Positions 9,584-18,744 of a stretch of 64,000 nucleotides of DNA are shown one piece after another. The notes beneath the pieces are model-generated. The model was not told the DNA's origin and did no database searches. It saw only the letters and a list, made by a program, of their open reading frames with translations. Position 1 is the stretch's first letter. The number at the start of each line of letters is the position of its first letter. Origin of the DNA: Affinundibacterium amnicola. Its GTDB lineage: Bacteria > Pseudomonadota > Gammaproteobacteria > Burkholderiales > Burkholderiaceae_D. A program made the translations under genes and the position numbers. The DNA is taken from assembly GCF_014284275.1 (NCBI RefSeq), contig NZ_JACOFU010000008.1, positions 1 through 64,000 on the forward strand, written 5' to 3'.

Positions 9584-10545
9584 AAGTGATTTTTGCCGGC
9601 ACACCTGAATTTGCCGCAACCGCGCTCAAAGCCATCATTGATGCTGGCTTTGAAGTGCCCTTGGTGTTGACACAACCAGATCGACCAGCAGGACGCGGCA
9701 TGCAATTGCAGGCGTCAGCGGTCAAACAATTGGCTCTGACACATCAAATCCCAGTAGCGCAGCCTGTCTCTCTGCGCTTAGATGGCAAATATCCAGAAGT
9801 CGCGCAAGAGGCACATGAACTGCTACGCAATACGCCGCATGACATCATGGTTGTAGCCGCTTATGGTCTGATTTTGCCGTTATCTTGTCTGAGCATTCCA
9901 CGCTTGGGCTGTATCAATATTCATGGTTCCTTGCTACCACGTTGGCGTGGTGCTGCGCCTATCCATCGCGCGATTGAAGCTGGCGATACAGAAACAGGTA
10001 TCACGATCATGCAAATGGAAGAAGGATTGGATACCGGGCCAATGTTGATGCGCCGTGCAATCAGCATCGGTGCACATGACACGACCGCCGCCTTACATGA
10101 CCAGCTAGCCACATTGGGCGGTGAAATGGTAGTAGAAACCTTGCAGCAATTAGCAATCGCGCCATTGACAGCGACAACGCAGCCAGGCGAGGGAGTCTGT
10201 TATGCCGCCAAAATTAGCAAGGAAGAAGCCGCAATTGACTTCAGTATTAGTGCGCAGGTAATTGATAGAAAAATCCGCGCATTCAATCCCTTTCCGGCCG
10301 CACATGCCAACATCGATGGCACGACCATCAAATTCTGGCGTGCTGAAGTTGCCAATGGCGACAGTAAGTTATCAAGTGGCAGCATCATCGAAGCCTCTGG
10401 TCAGCAAGGGATTTTGATTTCCTGTGACAATGGCAAATCAGTCTTGCGGGTACTTGAACTGCAAAAACCCGGTGGTAAGCGTCTACCTGCACAAGATTTC
10501 TTACAAGGCTTTCCACTGAAAGCTGGGCAAGTATTTCATTCATAA
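9580..10545 (+). CDS. fmt: Methionyl-tRNA formyltransferase
   Basis: Transfers a formyl group from 10-formyl-tetrahydrofolate to Met-tRNA(fMet), the step that def later reverses. The 321-residue protein starts [12 protein letters not shown]. It carries the folate/catalytic block [20 protein letters not shown] with the catalytic Asn-His, followed by [15 protein letters not shown]. The C-terminal OB-like tRNA-binding domain begins near residue 210. Complete and of normal length. Confidence 0.97.
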   Translation: MKVIFAGTPEFAATALKAIIDAGFEVPLVLTQPDRPAGRGMQLQASAVKQLALTHQIPVAQPVSLRLDGKYPEVAQEAHELLRNTPHDIMVVAAYGLILPLSCLSIPRLGCINIHGSLLPRWRGAAPIHRAIEAGDTETGITIMQMEEGLDTGPMLMRRAISIGAHDTTAALHDQLATLGGEMVVETLQQLAIAPLTATTQPGEGVCYAAKISKEEAAIDFSISAQVIDRKIRAFNPFPAAHANIDGTTIKFWRAEVANGDSKLSSGSIIEASGQQGILISCDNGKSVLRVLELQKPGGKRLPAQDFLQGFPLKAGQVFHS

Positions 10546-10557
10546 GCGTTAACTTCA

Positions 10558-10598
10558 CAGCTCTTGCAAAGACAGATCGCAGATCTGAGCAAGAACTG
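10558..10598 (+). terminator. Hairpin after fmt
   Basis: An imperfect inverted repeat pairs CAGCTCTTGC (10558-10567) with GCAAGAACTG (10589-10598) and an inner AGATC/GATCT. It lies 12 bases after the fmt stop. No T-run follows, so it may end transcription poorly or may protect the 3' end of the def-fmt message instead. Confidence 0.4.
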
Positions 10599-10659
10599 TC
10601 ACATTTACATCATGTAAAACACTTACAATAGCCACCAATACCAGAGTACAGGCAAGGCT

Positions 10660-11679
10660 ATGAACAAAGAACGCTTACAGTATGGTTCCGATCAATCGGG
10701 ACTGATTTGTGGATATCTATTTACCGGTCAGGATGCAGGTAAGGCTTTGCATTCGACAGAGGTATTAGATTTTCTTAGTCAGGTGCGGGCACTGGAGCCA
10801 TCACATTTTCTTTGGCTGCATTTCAATCTAGCAAATGCCTCTACCGAAAAATGGTTACGCGAACACAGTCATTCGCCCGAAGAGTTCTATGAAACCTTAC
10901 ATCAGGGTTCACGCTCAACTCGGATTGAACACGCCGATCAGCACCTAATTGCCGTCGTCAATGATGTGCTGCATGACTTCAGCTTCGATCCTTCAGAAAT
11001 TGCTACATTGTGGCTCAATGTCAGTCGCGACGTCATGATCAGCGCTCGTCGTAAGCCACTCAAGTCGGTTGATCATTTACGTAATGCGGTAAACGCGGGA
11101 GAGATTTTCCATTCACCGATGGAATTACTCACGCACTTACTGCGCGATCAAGCCGATGTATTGACAGGCATCGTCAGGGATGCGACTACAAAAATTGACG
11201 AAGTCGAAGACCACCTGTTGGCTGAACGATTAAGCCGGAAACGCGCGAACCTTGGCGAACTTCGTCGCTTACTGGTGCGCCTGCAGCGCCTATTAGCGCC
11301 AGAGCCAGCGGCACTGTTTCGTCTGCTGCAAAAACCACCAGCGTGGATGGCTGACAATGATGTACATGAATTGCGACAATCGACCGAGGAATTTTCTGTC
11401 GTTTTAAGTGATATGGCATCACTGCAAGAGCGCATTAAATTACTGCAGGAAGAAATTGCCGCGCATGTCGGCGAGCAAAATAATCGCTCTTTATTTGTCT
11501 TAACCATCGTGACCGTGCTCGCACTACCGATCAATATCACTGCTGGCTTAATGGGCATGAATGTTGGCGGCATTCCGTGGGCGCAAAATGACAGCGGATT
11601 TTGGATTGTCGTCGCCTTGGTCAGCCTGATCACTGTGGTTGGCGCTTGGATAGCGCGGCACTTTAAGAATAAAGATTAG
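10660..11679 (+). CDS. CorA/ZntB-family divalent cation transporter
   Basis: A 339-residue inner-membrane channel or transporter of the CorA superfamily. A large cytoplasmic N-terminal domain (about 1-270) includes the helical segment LVRLQRLLAPEPAALFRLL. Two C-terminal membrane helices follow (about 278-300 and 312-333), with the signature MGMNVGGIP at the end of the first. The GGIP continuation resembles ZntB, a zinc transporter, more than Mg-transporting CorA. The family works as a pentamer. It stands alone between def-fmt and the MFS gene. Confidence 0.88.
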   Translation: MNKERLQYGSDQSGLICGYLFTGQDAGKALHSTEVLDFLSQVRALEPSHFLWLHFNLANASTEKWLREHSHSPEEFYETLHQGSRSTRIEHADQHLIAVVNDVLHDFSFDPSEIATLWLNVSRDVMISARRKPLKSVDHLRNAVNAGEIFHSPMELLTHLLRDQADVLTGIVRDATTKIDEVEDHLLAERLSRKRANLGELRRLLVRLQRLLAPEPAALFRLLQKPPAWMADNDVHELRQSTEEFSVVLSDMASLQERIKLLQEEIAAHVGEQNNRSLFVLTIVTVLALPINITAGLMGMNVGGIPWAQNDSGFWIVVALVSLITVVGAWIARHFKNKD

Positions 11680-11706
11680 TGTTCATATCAAACATACCAA
11701 ATCAAT

Positions 11707-11738
11707 TTATTAAATAAACTTTTTAGTTTACTTAATAA
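11707..11738 (+). promoter_or_regulatory. AT-rich inverted repeat before the MFS gene, possible operator
   Basis: Two 13-base arms (TTATTAAATAAAC at 11707-11719 and GTTTACTTAATAA at 11726-11738) pair with one mismatch around a 6-base loop. The repeat ends 37 bases before the MFS ATG and 27 bases after the transporter stop. It could be the binding site of the SufR-like regulator encoded at the end of this unit, or an AT-rich hairpin ending the upstream gene. The first is inference from position and symmetry only. Confidence 0.45.
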
Positions 11739-11775
11739 GAAAATTCAACTATTCTCCTGCTATTCATTTTGATTG

Positions 11776-13005
11776 ATGTTATGCATGAAAACTCCATTAT
11801 TAATCGCTGCTGCTTGCCTGCTCGCCCTCCTTTCTACCGTAGGTGCAGCGCTACCGTATCCTATTTTGCCACCGCTATTTGCCGCCGATGCCGCAAATGA
11901 TTTAAATCATTTTTTAGGATTACCACCAAAATTATTGTTCGGTATTGCGCTCAGCATTAACCCACTCGGGTTGCTGATAGGTTCAACTTTGCTAGGGCCC
12001 TTGTCCGATCGTTTTGGCCGTCGCCCAATTTTGCTAGCAAGTGCTGTCGGCGCTGCGGTTGGTCATGCGATCACCGCTTGGGCTTTGGTACAGCAGTCCT
12101 ACCCTTTATTTATCGTTGCGCGCTTTATTACAGGTCTGCTGGAAGGGAATGCGCCAGTAGCGCGAGCTATGTTGGCTGACCGACTTGAGGGTGATCTACG
12201 TGTGCAAGCCCTATCTTGGCTCAATGGCGCAATTTACACTGGCTGGCTAGCAGGTCCATTATTGGCGGGGCTCACTTTAGGCTGGGGGATCACCGTGCCA
12301 TTTTGGATCGCCGTGATTGCCTTACTATTGGCGGCGACCTTGATTGCCATCGCTTTGCCACGCGAAACACCATCCACCCTCACCACATCTTGGCTACAAG
12401 TCGCACGCAAGAAACACGCCTTTCATTTACTGCGCACACCAAGCTTGCGGCAACTATTCATCATTCAGTTGGCCTACACCTGTGGCGTCACAGCATTTTA
12501 TGAGTTCTATCCATTATGGTTGGTGGAATTTGCAGGCTATCACTCAAAAGGAATCGCTTGGATGACGGCCGCTTTATGCGGCGTGATGACCTTGTCGTCT
12601 TTAGTTGCAGGTCGTCCTAGTCAATTAATGCCATTGGAGCGAGTTCGTTTTCACGCTTACTTCGCCGCAGCGGCGATCGCAATTGTAGGACTCGGTAACG
12701 CATGGCTAGGATTGGCAGCGATTATCCTGTTTGGCTTTCCCAATGCTTTTTATAATGCGCTTTTACCGAGCTGGTGTGCCGAGCGTTTTGGACATCATGG
12801 GCAAGGCGCCGTTATGGGTTTAATCTCGACCACTTTTTGTTTGGCAAACATCATCATGGCGATCATCGGCTCCGTGTTAACTTTGATTGATACGCGCTTA
12901 ATCCTTTTGTTAGGGGCAGTGATGAGTACTTGGGCAGCATGGCGCATAGGACATTGGCAACGAGAATTAGCTGAACTTGATAGCAGAAAAATGGAAGCTG
13001 TATGA
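11776..13005 (+). CDS. MFS efflux transporter (DHA1/TetA-like)
   Basis: A major facilitator protein of about 410 residues with twelve predicted membrane helices. Motif A (GPLSDRFGRRP) sits between helices 2 and 3, as in drug:proton antiporters. TM5 has the SWLNGAIYTGWLAGPLLAG pattern. Substrate unknown; efflux of a small molecule is the usual role. Neither ATG candidate (11776 or 11785) has a clear ribosome-binding site. The stop overlaps the next gene's start by four bases (ATGA), coupling it to the SufR-like regulator. Confidence 0.85.
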   Translation: MLCMKTPLLIAAACLLALLSTVGAALPYPILPPLFAADAANDLNHFLGLPPKLLFGIALSINPLGLLIGSTLLGPLSDRFGRRPILLASAVGAAVGHAITAWALVQQSYPLFIVARFITGLLEGNAPVARAMLADRLEGDLRVQALSWLNGAIYTGWLAGPLLAGLTLGWGITVPFWIAVIALLLAATLIAIALPRETPSTLTTSWLQVARKKHAFHLLRTPSLRQLFIIQLAYTCGVTAFYEFYPLWLVEFAGYHSKGIAWMTAALCGVMTLSSLVAGRPSQLMPLERVRFHAYFAAAAIAIVGLGNAWLGLAAIILFGFPNAFYNALLPSWCAERFGHHGQGAVMGLISTTFCLANIIMAIIGSVLTLIDTRLILLLGAVMSTWAAWRIGHWQRELAELDSRKMEAV

Positions 13006-13622
13006 ATACCGCAGAACGTATTTTATTTTTACTCAAAACACGTGGTCCACAAACTGCGCAGGAACTTGCCGATCAGTTAGAGCTCAGCTCTATGGGGGCG
13101 CGCAAACATCTGGAAAGCTGGTTAGAAAAAGGCTTGGTGACATTCGAAGATAGCGCGGAAAAACAAGGGCGTCCATGCAGACGTTGGCACTTAAATGAGG
13201 CTGGGCATGCGCGCTTCCCTGATCGACATGGTGAATTGACTGTGCAAGTGTTGCAGCAAGTACGTCAGCTTTTCGGGGACCAAGGCATCCATCAAATCAT
13301 CAGCGCCCGCGAATCAGAAACATTACATTGCTATACACAAGCGACGAGTAAACTCAAAACCCTGAAAGCCAAACTCAAAGTCTTAACAGAAATTCGCACC
13401 CAAGAAGGCTATATGGCAGAGTTATTGCCACACGAAGAAGGTGGATTCTTACTCATAGAAAATCACTGTCCCATCTGCGCCGCGGCTAAAGAATGTCAAC
13501 AATTTTGCAAATCAGAACTCGCTATCTTCCAAAAAAGTTTGGGCGAATCCTGTGTAGTTGAACGCACAGAACATCTACAAAGTGGCGCCCGCCGTTGTGC
13601 GTATTGGGTCAAGTCGGTTTAG
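13002..13622 (+). CDS. SufR-like winged-helix regulator with iron-sulfur-type cysteines
   Basis: A 206-residue DNA-binding protein. Residues 1-65 form a winged helix (TAQELADQLELSSMGARKHL). The C-terminal half has Cys156, Cys159, Cys165, Cys169 and a late Cys199 in GARRCAY. This resembles SufR-type repressors, which hold an Fe-S cluster with such cysteines and respond to redox or iron state. Here the partner is an MFS pump rather than suf genes. The start overlaps the MFS stop (ATGA), so the two are made together, and autoregulation through the repeat at 11707-11738 is plausible. The family is assigned from memory of the Cys pattern; the cluster is inferred. Confidence 0.75.
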   Translation: MNTAERILFLLKTRGPQTAQELADQLELSSMGARKHLESWLEKGLVTFEDSAEKQGRPCRRWHLNEAGHARFPDRHGELTVQVLQQVRQLFGDQGIHQIISARESETLHCYTQATSKLKTLKAKLKVLTEIRTQEGYMAELLPHEEGGFLLIENHCPICAAAKECQQFCKSELAIFQKSLGESCVVERTEHLQSGARRCAYWVKSV

Positions 13623-13644
13623 AGACGCACTTCAGGCAAAACAC

Positions 13645-14331
13645 TTATTTCGATAGCAAATCTTGCGTTGATTTTCCTTGCTGCGCCAATAAGGCATCCA
13701 AGGCAGGCATCAGCGGCCCCAGAGTTTCTTGCAACATACTGCGTACCGTATCGACCACCACTTGCGTTTGTCTTTCAATCTCAATATTCAATGCGTCACC
13801 GACTTTTTTCTGCCCGAATACCGTCATGCGCAAGGTTTCTGGAATTAACCAGACCTCAAACCAATGTTCTGTGCGATTGACTTCGGCAATCGTCAAGCTA
13901 GCGCCATTGATGGCGATATAACCCTTCGCAAAAATATAGCGCATCCATTCTTCAGGTACAGCGATGCGCAGTACATAGTTATTTTCCAACTGACGAATTT
14001 GCGCGAGCTTGGCGACAAAATCAACATGTCCCGATAAAGGATGCCCACCAATTTCCGCACCATCTTTGGCCGCACGCTCCACATTCACGGCCGCATTTTC
14101 CGCATAAGCACCGAGCGTGGTAATCGCCAAAGTTTGCTGCATGATGTCGAATTCAGCAGCATTCTCAAAGAGTTTGGTGACAGTCAAGCACACTCCATCG
14201 GTCGCTACGCTAGCACCGATCTCCAATTGATGATCAAAGCCGGGAGGGAATGCAAGCTGTATCGTCCGCAATCCAGTTTGATCTTGGATTTTTTTGATCG
14301 TGGCAACGCCTTGTACAATTCCTGTAAACAT
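13645..14331 (-). CDS. ribE: Riboflavin synthase, alpha chain
   Basis: Catalyses dismutation of two 6,7-dimethyl-8-ribityllumazine molecules to riboflavin. The 228-residue protein shows the family's two tandem lumazine-binding barrels, starting MFTGIVQGVA with ATDGVCLTV in the first half, then GGHPLSGHVDFV and the matching INGASLTI in the second. Length is normal. It stands apart from other rib genes, converges with the SufR-like regulator (22 bases between stops) and lies 18 bases after a LysR gene on the same strand. No FMN riboswitch was seen upstream. Confidence 0.95.
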   Translation of the reverse strand: MFTGIVQGVATIKKIQDQTGLRTIQLAFPPGFDHQLEIGASVATDGVCLTVTKLFENAAEFDIMQQTLAITTLGAYAENAAVNVERAAKDGAEIGGHPLSGHVDFVAKLAQIRQLENNYVLRIAVPEEWMRYIFAKGYIAINGASLTIAEVNRTEHWFEVWLIPETLRMTVFGQKKVGDALNIEIERQTQVVVDTVRSMLQETLGPLMPALDALLAQQGKSTQDLLSK

Positions 14332-14349
14332 AGTGTGTTATTCGCTTGA

Positions 14350-15333
14350 TTAATTCAAATTGGGATTGCCAGATTTCTTCATCTCGGCAAGTGGCGCAAA
14401 CATTTCGTGCGTCATGTTCACGAAATGATCGCGCAGCCATTTATGTGCAGGATTACGGGCATCGCGCTCATGCCACAACATATCAACGTGGACATCAGGT
14501 GTTTCAAACGGTAATTCTTTCCATACCAAAGCATCACTCATCCCTGTGGACGCAATGAAGTGGAAGGGTAAGACAGTTAACAAATCTGAATTCGCCACGA
14601 CTTTACCACCAGTAAAGAACTGATTCACTGTCAATAAAATGCGTCGCTCACGCCCCATTTTCAGCAACTCATCGTCGATCAAGCCATGCGCACGGCCAGA
14701 AAAACTCACGAGACAATGATTTGCTGCGCAATATGCGTCCAGTGTTAATTCTTGATCGGCAAGCGGATGGCTTTTACTCATCACACACACATAATGACCA
14801 GAATACAAACGCTCGTGCCGGATCGGGCTACGTGCTGCGCCCTGTCCACCGGATAATTGCGCTACCACGCCGGGGAAAAATCCTACTGCGATATCGATGT
14901 CGCCTTGCGTGAGCAAAGGTCGCGGTTCGCGCGTGGTGAGTGGCACCATACGGGCATTCATATGCGGTGCTTCGCGCTCAAAGGCTGTGATCAACGTTGG
15001 CATCCACAAGGCAGCAGTAGAATCAGCCATCGCCATTCTGAAAGTCGCGACTGCTTTGGATGGATCAAAACTACTAGGAGCAATTGCCGCCTCTAAAGTC
15101 GATAAAGCCTCGCGGATTGAAGGCCACAAAATCTCGGCACGCGGTGTTGGCTTTACGCCATAAGCCGTACGAATCAGAAGTTCGTCGTTTAAAGAGTAAC
15201 GTAAGCGCTTAATCGCATTTGACACTGCGGGTTGGGTCATCGCCAATTTGTCAGCGGCGCGGGTCAAATTTTGCTCGACCATGACGGTATCAAATACGCG
15301 CAATAGATTGAGATCTAAGGTCAGAAAATTCAT
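14350..15333 (-). CDS. LysR-family transcriptional regulator
   Basis: A 327-residue regulator. The N-terminal helix-turn-helix (LTRAADKLAMTQPAVSNAIKRL, about residues 23-44) is typical of LysR proteins. Residues of about 95-300 form the periplasmic-binding-like effector domain. LysR regulators usually control a divergent neighbour, but here the gene upstream (pckG) and the gene downstream (ribE) run the same way, so no target can be named. A terminator separates it from pckG. Confidence 0.92.
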   Translation of the reverse strand: MNFLTLDLNLLRVFDTVMVEQNLTRAADKLAMTQPAVSNAIKRLRYSLNDELLIRTAYGVKPTPRAEILWPSIREALSTLEAAIAPSSFDPSKAVATFRMAMADSTAALWMPTLITAFEREAPHMNARMVPLTTREPRPLLTQGDIDIAVGFFPGVVAQLSGGQGAARSPIRHERLYSGHYVCVMSKSHPLADQELTLDAYCAANHCLVSFSGRAHGLIDDELLKMGRERRILLTVNQFFTGGKVVANSDLLTVLPFHFIASTGMSDALVWKELPFETPDVHVDMLWHERDARNPAHKWLRDHFVNMTHEMFAPLAEMKKSGNPNLN

Positions 15334-15402
15334 CAGCAGCCTTTCCGCTTATGCAATGGAGATAAAGATTATCCCAGATTTAGGCAAAATTTTGCAATGC
15401 AC

Positions 15403-15443
15403 AAAAAAAGCGTGATTCAGTCGAAACCAAATCACGCTTTTTC
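15403..15443 (-). terminator. Terminator of pckG
   Basis: An 8-bp stem (GCGTGATT at 15410-15417, AATCACGC at 15430-15437) is flanked by seven A on the left and TTTTTTC on the right, giving a U-run in either direction. It lies just past the pckG stop and before the LysR gene. Confidence 0.85.
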
Positions 15444-15459
15444 TTAAAACGAAAAACGA

Positions 15460-17307
15460 TTACGCTAAACGACTCGCCAATGTCGCTTTAGTCGCTTCCA
15501 AAGCAGCTGGCAAACGGTACTTCAGTTTATCGAACAATTCTGTATGCAATTCCAATTCCGCTTTCCACGCATCTTTATCAATCGACGTGATCAAATCAAA
15601 TTGTTCAGAAGTGAAGCTCAAACCATCCCAAGTCAAATCTTCATATTTCGGGCTAATACCGAAGATGTTTTCTGTGCCAGTTGTAGCGCCGTCAATGCGC
15701 TCCAACATCCATTTTAAGACACGCATATTGTCACCAAAACCCGGCCACACGAATTTGCCGTTGGCATCGGTACGAAACCAATTGACGCAATAAATATTCG
15801 GTTGCTTTGCACCGAGTGCAGCGATCTTCTCGCCCATATTCAACCAATGTTGGAAATAGTCGCTCATGTTGTAACCCATGAACGGCAACATCGCGAATGG
15901 ATCGCGGCGCACCACACCTTGTTGACCAACTGCCGCTGCCGTAGTTTCAGAGCCCATAGTCGCTGCCATGTAAACGCCTTCTACCCAATTGCGCGCTTCT
16001 GTTACCAATGGCACCGTGGTGGAGCGACGACCACCGAAAATGAAAGCAGAAATTGGCACGCCAGCTGGATCATCCCAAGCTGAATCAAGCACCGGATTTT
16101 GCGTAGCTGCAACGGTGAAGCGTGCGTTTGGATGCGCTGCTTTACGACCAGTTTCTTTGGCGATTTCTGGCGACCAATCTTTACCTTGCCAATCAATAAC
16201 ATGCGCTGGCGCTTCTTTGGTCATGCCTTCCCACCAAACATCGCCATCATCGGTCAATGCAACGTTGGTGAAAATTGTATTCGCAGTCAACGAGGACATG
16301 CAGTTAGAATTAGTCGCGGTATTGGTGCCTGGAGCAACGCCGAAATAACCCGCTTCTGGATTGATCGCATACAAACGACCATCTGCACCTGGTTTAATCC
16401 AAGCGATATCATCGCCAATCGTGGTGACTTTCCAACCTTTAATTGCTGGAATTAACATCGCAAAATTGGTTTTACCGCAAGCCGATGGGAAAGCTGCAGC
16501 GACATAATGTTTCTTACCTTCTGGCGATTCCACACCCAGAATCAACATGTGTTCTGCTAACCAACCTTGATCACGTCCCATGGTCGATGCGATGCGCAGA
16601 GCAAAACATTTCTTACCGAGCAAAGCATTGCCGCCGTAGCCTGAACCAAACGACCAAATCTCGCGCGTTTCTGGATAATGCACGATGTATTTCGTGCTAT
16701 TGCATGGCCAAGCAACGTCTTGCTGACCAGCTGCTAACGGTGCACCAACGGTGTGTACGCAAGGAACGAAATCACCATCCGTACCCAACACATCAAATAC
16801 CGCCTTACCCATGCGCGTCATGATACGCATGTTCACAGCAACATAAGGAGAATCAGACAATTCCACGCCGATGTGGGCGATTGGCGAACCCAGTGGGCCC
16901 ATCGAGAACGGCACTACATACATCGTGCGACCTTGCATGCATCCATCGAACAAAGGATTTAAAGTCGCACGCATTTCTGCTGGTGCCATCCAGTTATTGG
17001 TTGGACCTGCATCTTCTTGTTTTTCAGAGCAGATATAAGTACGGTCTTCGACCCGCGCCACATCAGACGGATCAGAACAAGCAAGATAACTATTTGGGCG
17101 TTTCGCCTCATTCAATTTCTTCATGGTGCCAGCCACCACCATTTGGCCGCACAGACGGTCATACTCTTCCTGCGTACCATCGCACCAATAAACGTTTGCT
17201 GGCTTGGTCAAAGCGACCATTTCAGTAACCCAATTGATGAGTTTTTGGTGCTTGACGTGTGCAGGCACATTGATTGCCGTGACACCTTGCATGCTAGGTT
17301 GATTCAT
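15460..17307 (-). CDS. pckG: Phosphoenolpyruvate carboxykinase (GTP)
   Basis: Converts oxaloacetate and GTP to phosphoenolpyruvate, CO2 and GDP, the entry step of gluconeogenesis. The 615-residue protein has the kinase-1a loop FPSACGKTN with the reactive Cys277, the metal-binding [10 protein letters not shown] segment, and [18 protein letters not shown] near the C-terminus, all typical of the GTP-dependent class. Length is normal. GGAGT precedes the ATG. It is transcribed alone, with a terminator just downstream. Confidence 0.97.
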   Translation of the reverse strand: MNQPSMQGVTAINVPAHVKHQKLINWVTEMVALTKPANVYWCDGTQEEYDRLCGQMVVAGTMKKLNEAKRPNSYLACSDPSDVARVEDRTYICSEKQEDAGPTNNWMAPAEMRATLNPLFDGCMQGRTMYVVPFSMGPLGSPIAHIGVELSDSPYVAVNMRIMTRMGKAVFDVLGTDGDFVPCVHTVGAPLAAGQQDVAWPCNSTKYIVHYPETREIWSFGSGYGGNALLGKKCFALRIASTMGRDQGWLAEHMLILGVESPEGKKHYVAAAFPSACGKTNFAMLIPAIKGWKVTTIGDDIAWIKPGADGRLYAINPEAGYFGVAPGTNTATNSNCMSSLTANTIFTNVALTDDGDVWWEGMTKEAPAHVIDWQGKDWSPEIAKETGRKAAHPNARFTVAATQNPVLDSAWDDPAGVPISAFIFGGRRSTTVPLVTEARNWVEGVYMAATMGSETTAAAVGQQGVVRRDPFAMLPFMGYNMSDYFQHWLNMGEKIAALGAKQPNIYCVNWFRTDANGKFVWPGFGDNMRVLKWMLERIDGATTGTENIFGISPKYEDLTWDGLSFTSEQFDLITSIDKDAWKAELELHTELFDKLKYRLPAALEATKATLASRLA

Positions 17308-17660
17308 AATAAATACTCCAATGCCATTTCAATAAAAAAATCGGTGTAGCGGCACGGCAAGAACGGCTATTGAGGCAAGTAAAATAAGTAACTGGTATTA
17401 TTCTGGTTATACTTCAGTTCTCAATCGACTGGCACGATAGCGGCATTTTTTGTCGGAATCAGGAAGACAGACAAGATAAAAGGTGAGGGTCTGAGATCCA
17501 AGCTTTCGCCCGGTAGATTGCACGGTACGGAAGATTCAAAAAGCTACGTGCAGCGTATTCTACACCGACCTGCGACGGTCTGCTGGATTTTGCGTCACAA
17601 ACAATGTCAAAATACAATCATTTTTGAAAATATACTTACCTAATCGGCAAAATATCAACA
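17308..17660. other. Divergent spacer between pckG and the 2-hydroxyacid dehydrogenase gene
   Basis: About 350 bases with no credible reading frame. It must contain the promoters of both flanking genes and the pckG 5' leader. Apart from the candidate promoter listed separately, nothing structured was seen. Confidence 0.6.
17395..17424 (-). promoter_or_regulatory. Candidate pckG promoter
   Basis: The minus strand reads TTGAGA (17424-17419), 18 bases, then TAATAC (17400-17395), about 90 bases before the pckG ATG. The match to sigma-70 is moderate and it was found by eye only. Confidence 0.35.
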
Positions 17661-18638
17661 ATGAAAATCGCAATCTTAGATGATTATCAAGATGTCGTTC
17701 GCGGCCTGCAGTGCTTTTCCATGCTAAATGAACATGACGTTAAAGTCTTTAATAACCGCGCCATTGGTGTCGGCCAGCTATGCATACGGCTTAGCCAATT
17801 TGAGGTACTGGTATTAATCAGACAAAGAACAAATATAAACCGTGCATTATTAAGTAAGCTTCCGAAACTGCGCCTCATCTATCAAACAGGTGACTTAACA
17901 GACAACATCGACCTTGAAGCAGCTGAAGAATTTGGCGTGAAGGTCATAAGCGGTGAAGGTGATCCACATGCTGTAGCAGAGTTGACATGGGCTCTAATCA
18001 TGACATCTTCCAGAAAAATTCCCCAATACACCAACTTACTACAAGATTGCGTATGGCAAACGGCTTCCCTTTCACCGAGATTTAATCAACTTGGCCGAAA
18101 CCTAAAAAACCGACAACTGGGCATCTGGGGCTATGGCAGAATCGGCCAACTCGTCGCCAACTATGCGCGGGCATTTAACATGAAAGTCGTTATCTGGGGA
18201 AGTGAGCAAAGCAGAGCCAAAGCAAAGGCTGATGGATTTCATACCTGCTTATCCAAACAAGACTTTTTTGCGACATCCGATATTATTTCCTTGCATCTGC
18301 GTTTAGATTCAATCACACGCCACATCGTTCAACTAGAAGATCTGCTTCACATGAAAACAGATGCTTTGCTGGTCAATACCAGTCATGCTGAGTTAATCGA
18401 AACAGATGCGCTGACAACAGCACTGGCGCAAGGGCGACCAGGATTTGCGGCGCTTGACGTCTTCGAGCAAGAACCCTTGTCACAGGAATATAGCTTAAGA
18501 CACAAGGAAAATGTCTTGCTCACACCACATATCGGTCACGTTGAACTAGATAGCTATGAACAAGATTTTTTCTCTGCCTTCAACAGTATTGTGAATTTCT
18601 ATCAGAATGCAACTCGTTCAACTGACCATCGTATTTAA
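17661..18638 (+). CDS. D-2-hydroxyacid dehydrogenase family protein, catalytic Arg replaced
   Basis: A 325-residue protein of the NAD-dependent D-2-hydroxyacid dehydrogenase family (phosphoglycerate/glyoxylate reductase type). The NAD-binding GIWGYGRIGQLVA motif lies at 154-166. Catalytic Glu271 (DVFEQEP) and His290 (LTPHIG) are in place. The third catalytic residue, the Arg of the LVNTSRAELI motif, is His242 here (codon CAT at 18384-18386, one transition from CGT). This could lower or abolish activity, or change the substrate. The frame is otherwise intact. No neighbour shares an obvious pathway, and the substrate is unknown. Confidence 0.85.
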   Translation: MKIAILDDYQDVVRGLQCFSMLNEHDVKVFNNRAIGVGQLCIRLSQFEVLVLIRQRTNINRALLSKLPKLRLIYQTGDLTDNIDLEAAEEFGVKVISGEGDPHAVAELTWALIMTSSRKIPQYTNLLQDCVWQTASLSPRFNQLGRNLKNRQLGIWGYGRIGQLVANYARAFNMKVVIWGSEQSRAKAKADGFHTCLSKQDFFATSDIISLHLRLDSITRHIVQLEDLLHMKTDALLVNTSHAELIETDALTTALAQGRPGFAALDVFEQEPLSQEYSLRHKENVLLTPHIGHVELDSYEQDFFSAFNSIVNFYQNATRSTDHRI

Positions 18639-18744
18639 GCTTGCTTAGCAAAAAAAGCCATAAGCAAAGAAAAAAATCTACATATCGTTTCAACAAAAAT
18701 ATCGGCTAGAATGCCCTTTTCCCTATACCTAAAAAAGCAAAGCA

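Noticed and set aside
15802..17349. Several long plus-strand frames opposite pckG
   Set aside because: Shadow frames of a highly conserved gene on the minus strand; no domains.
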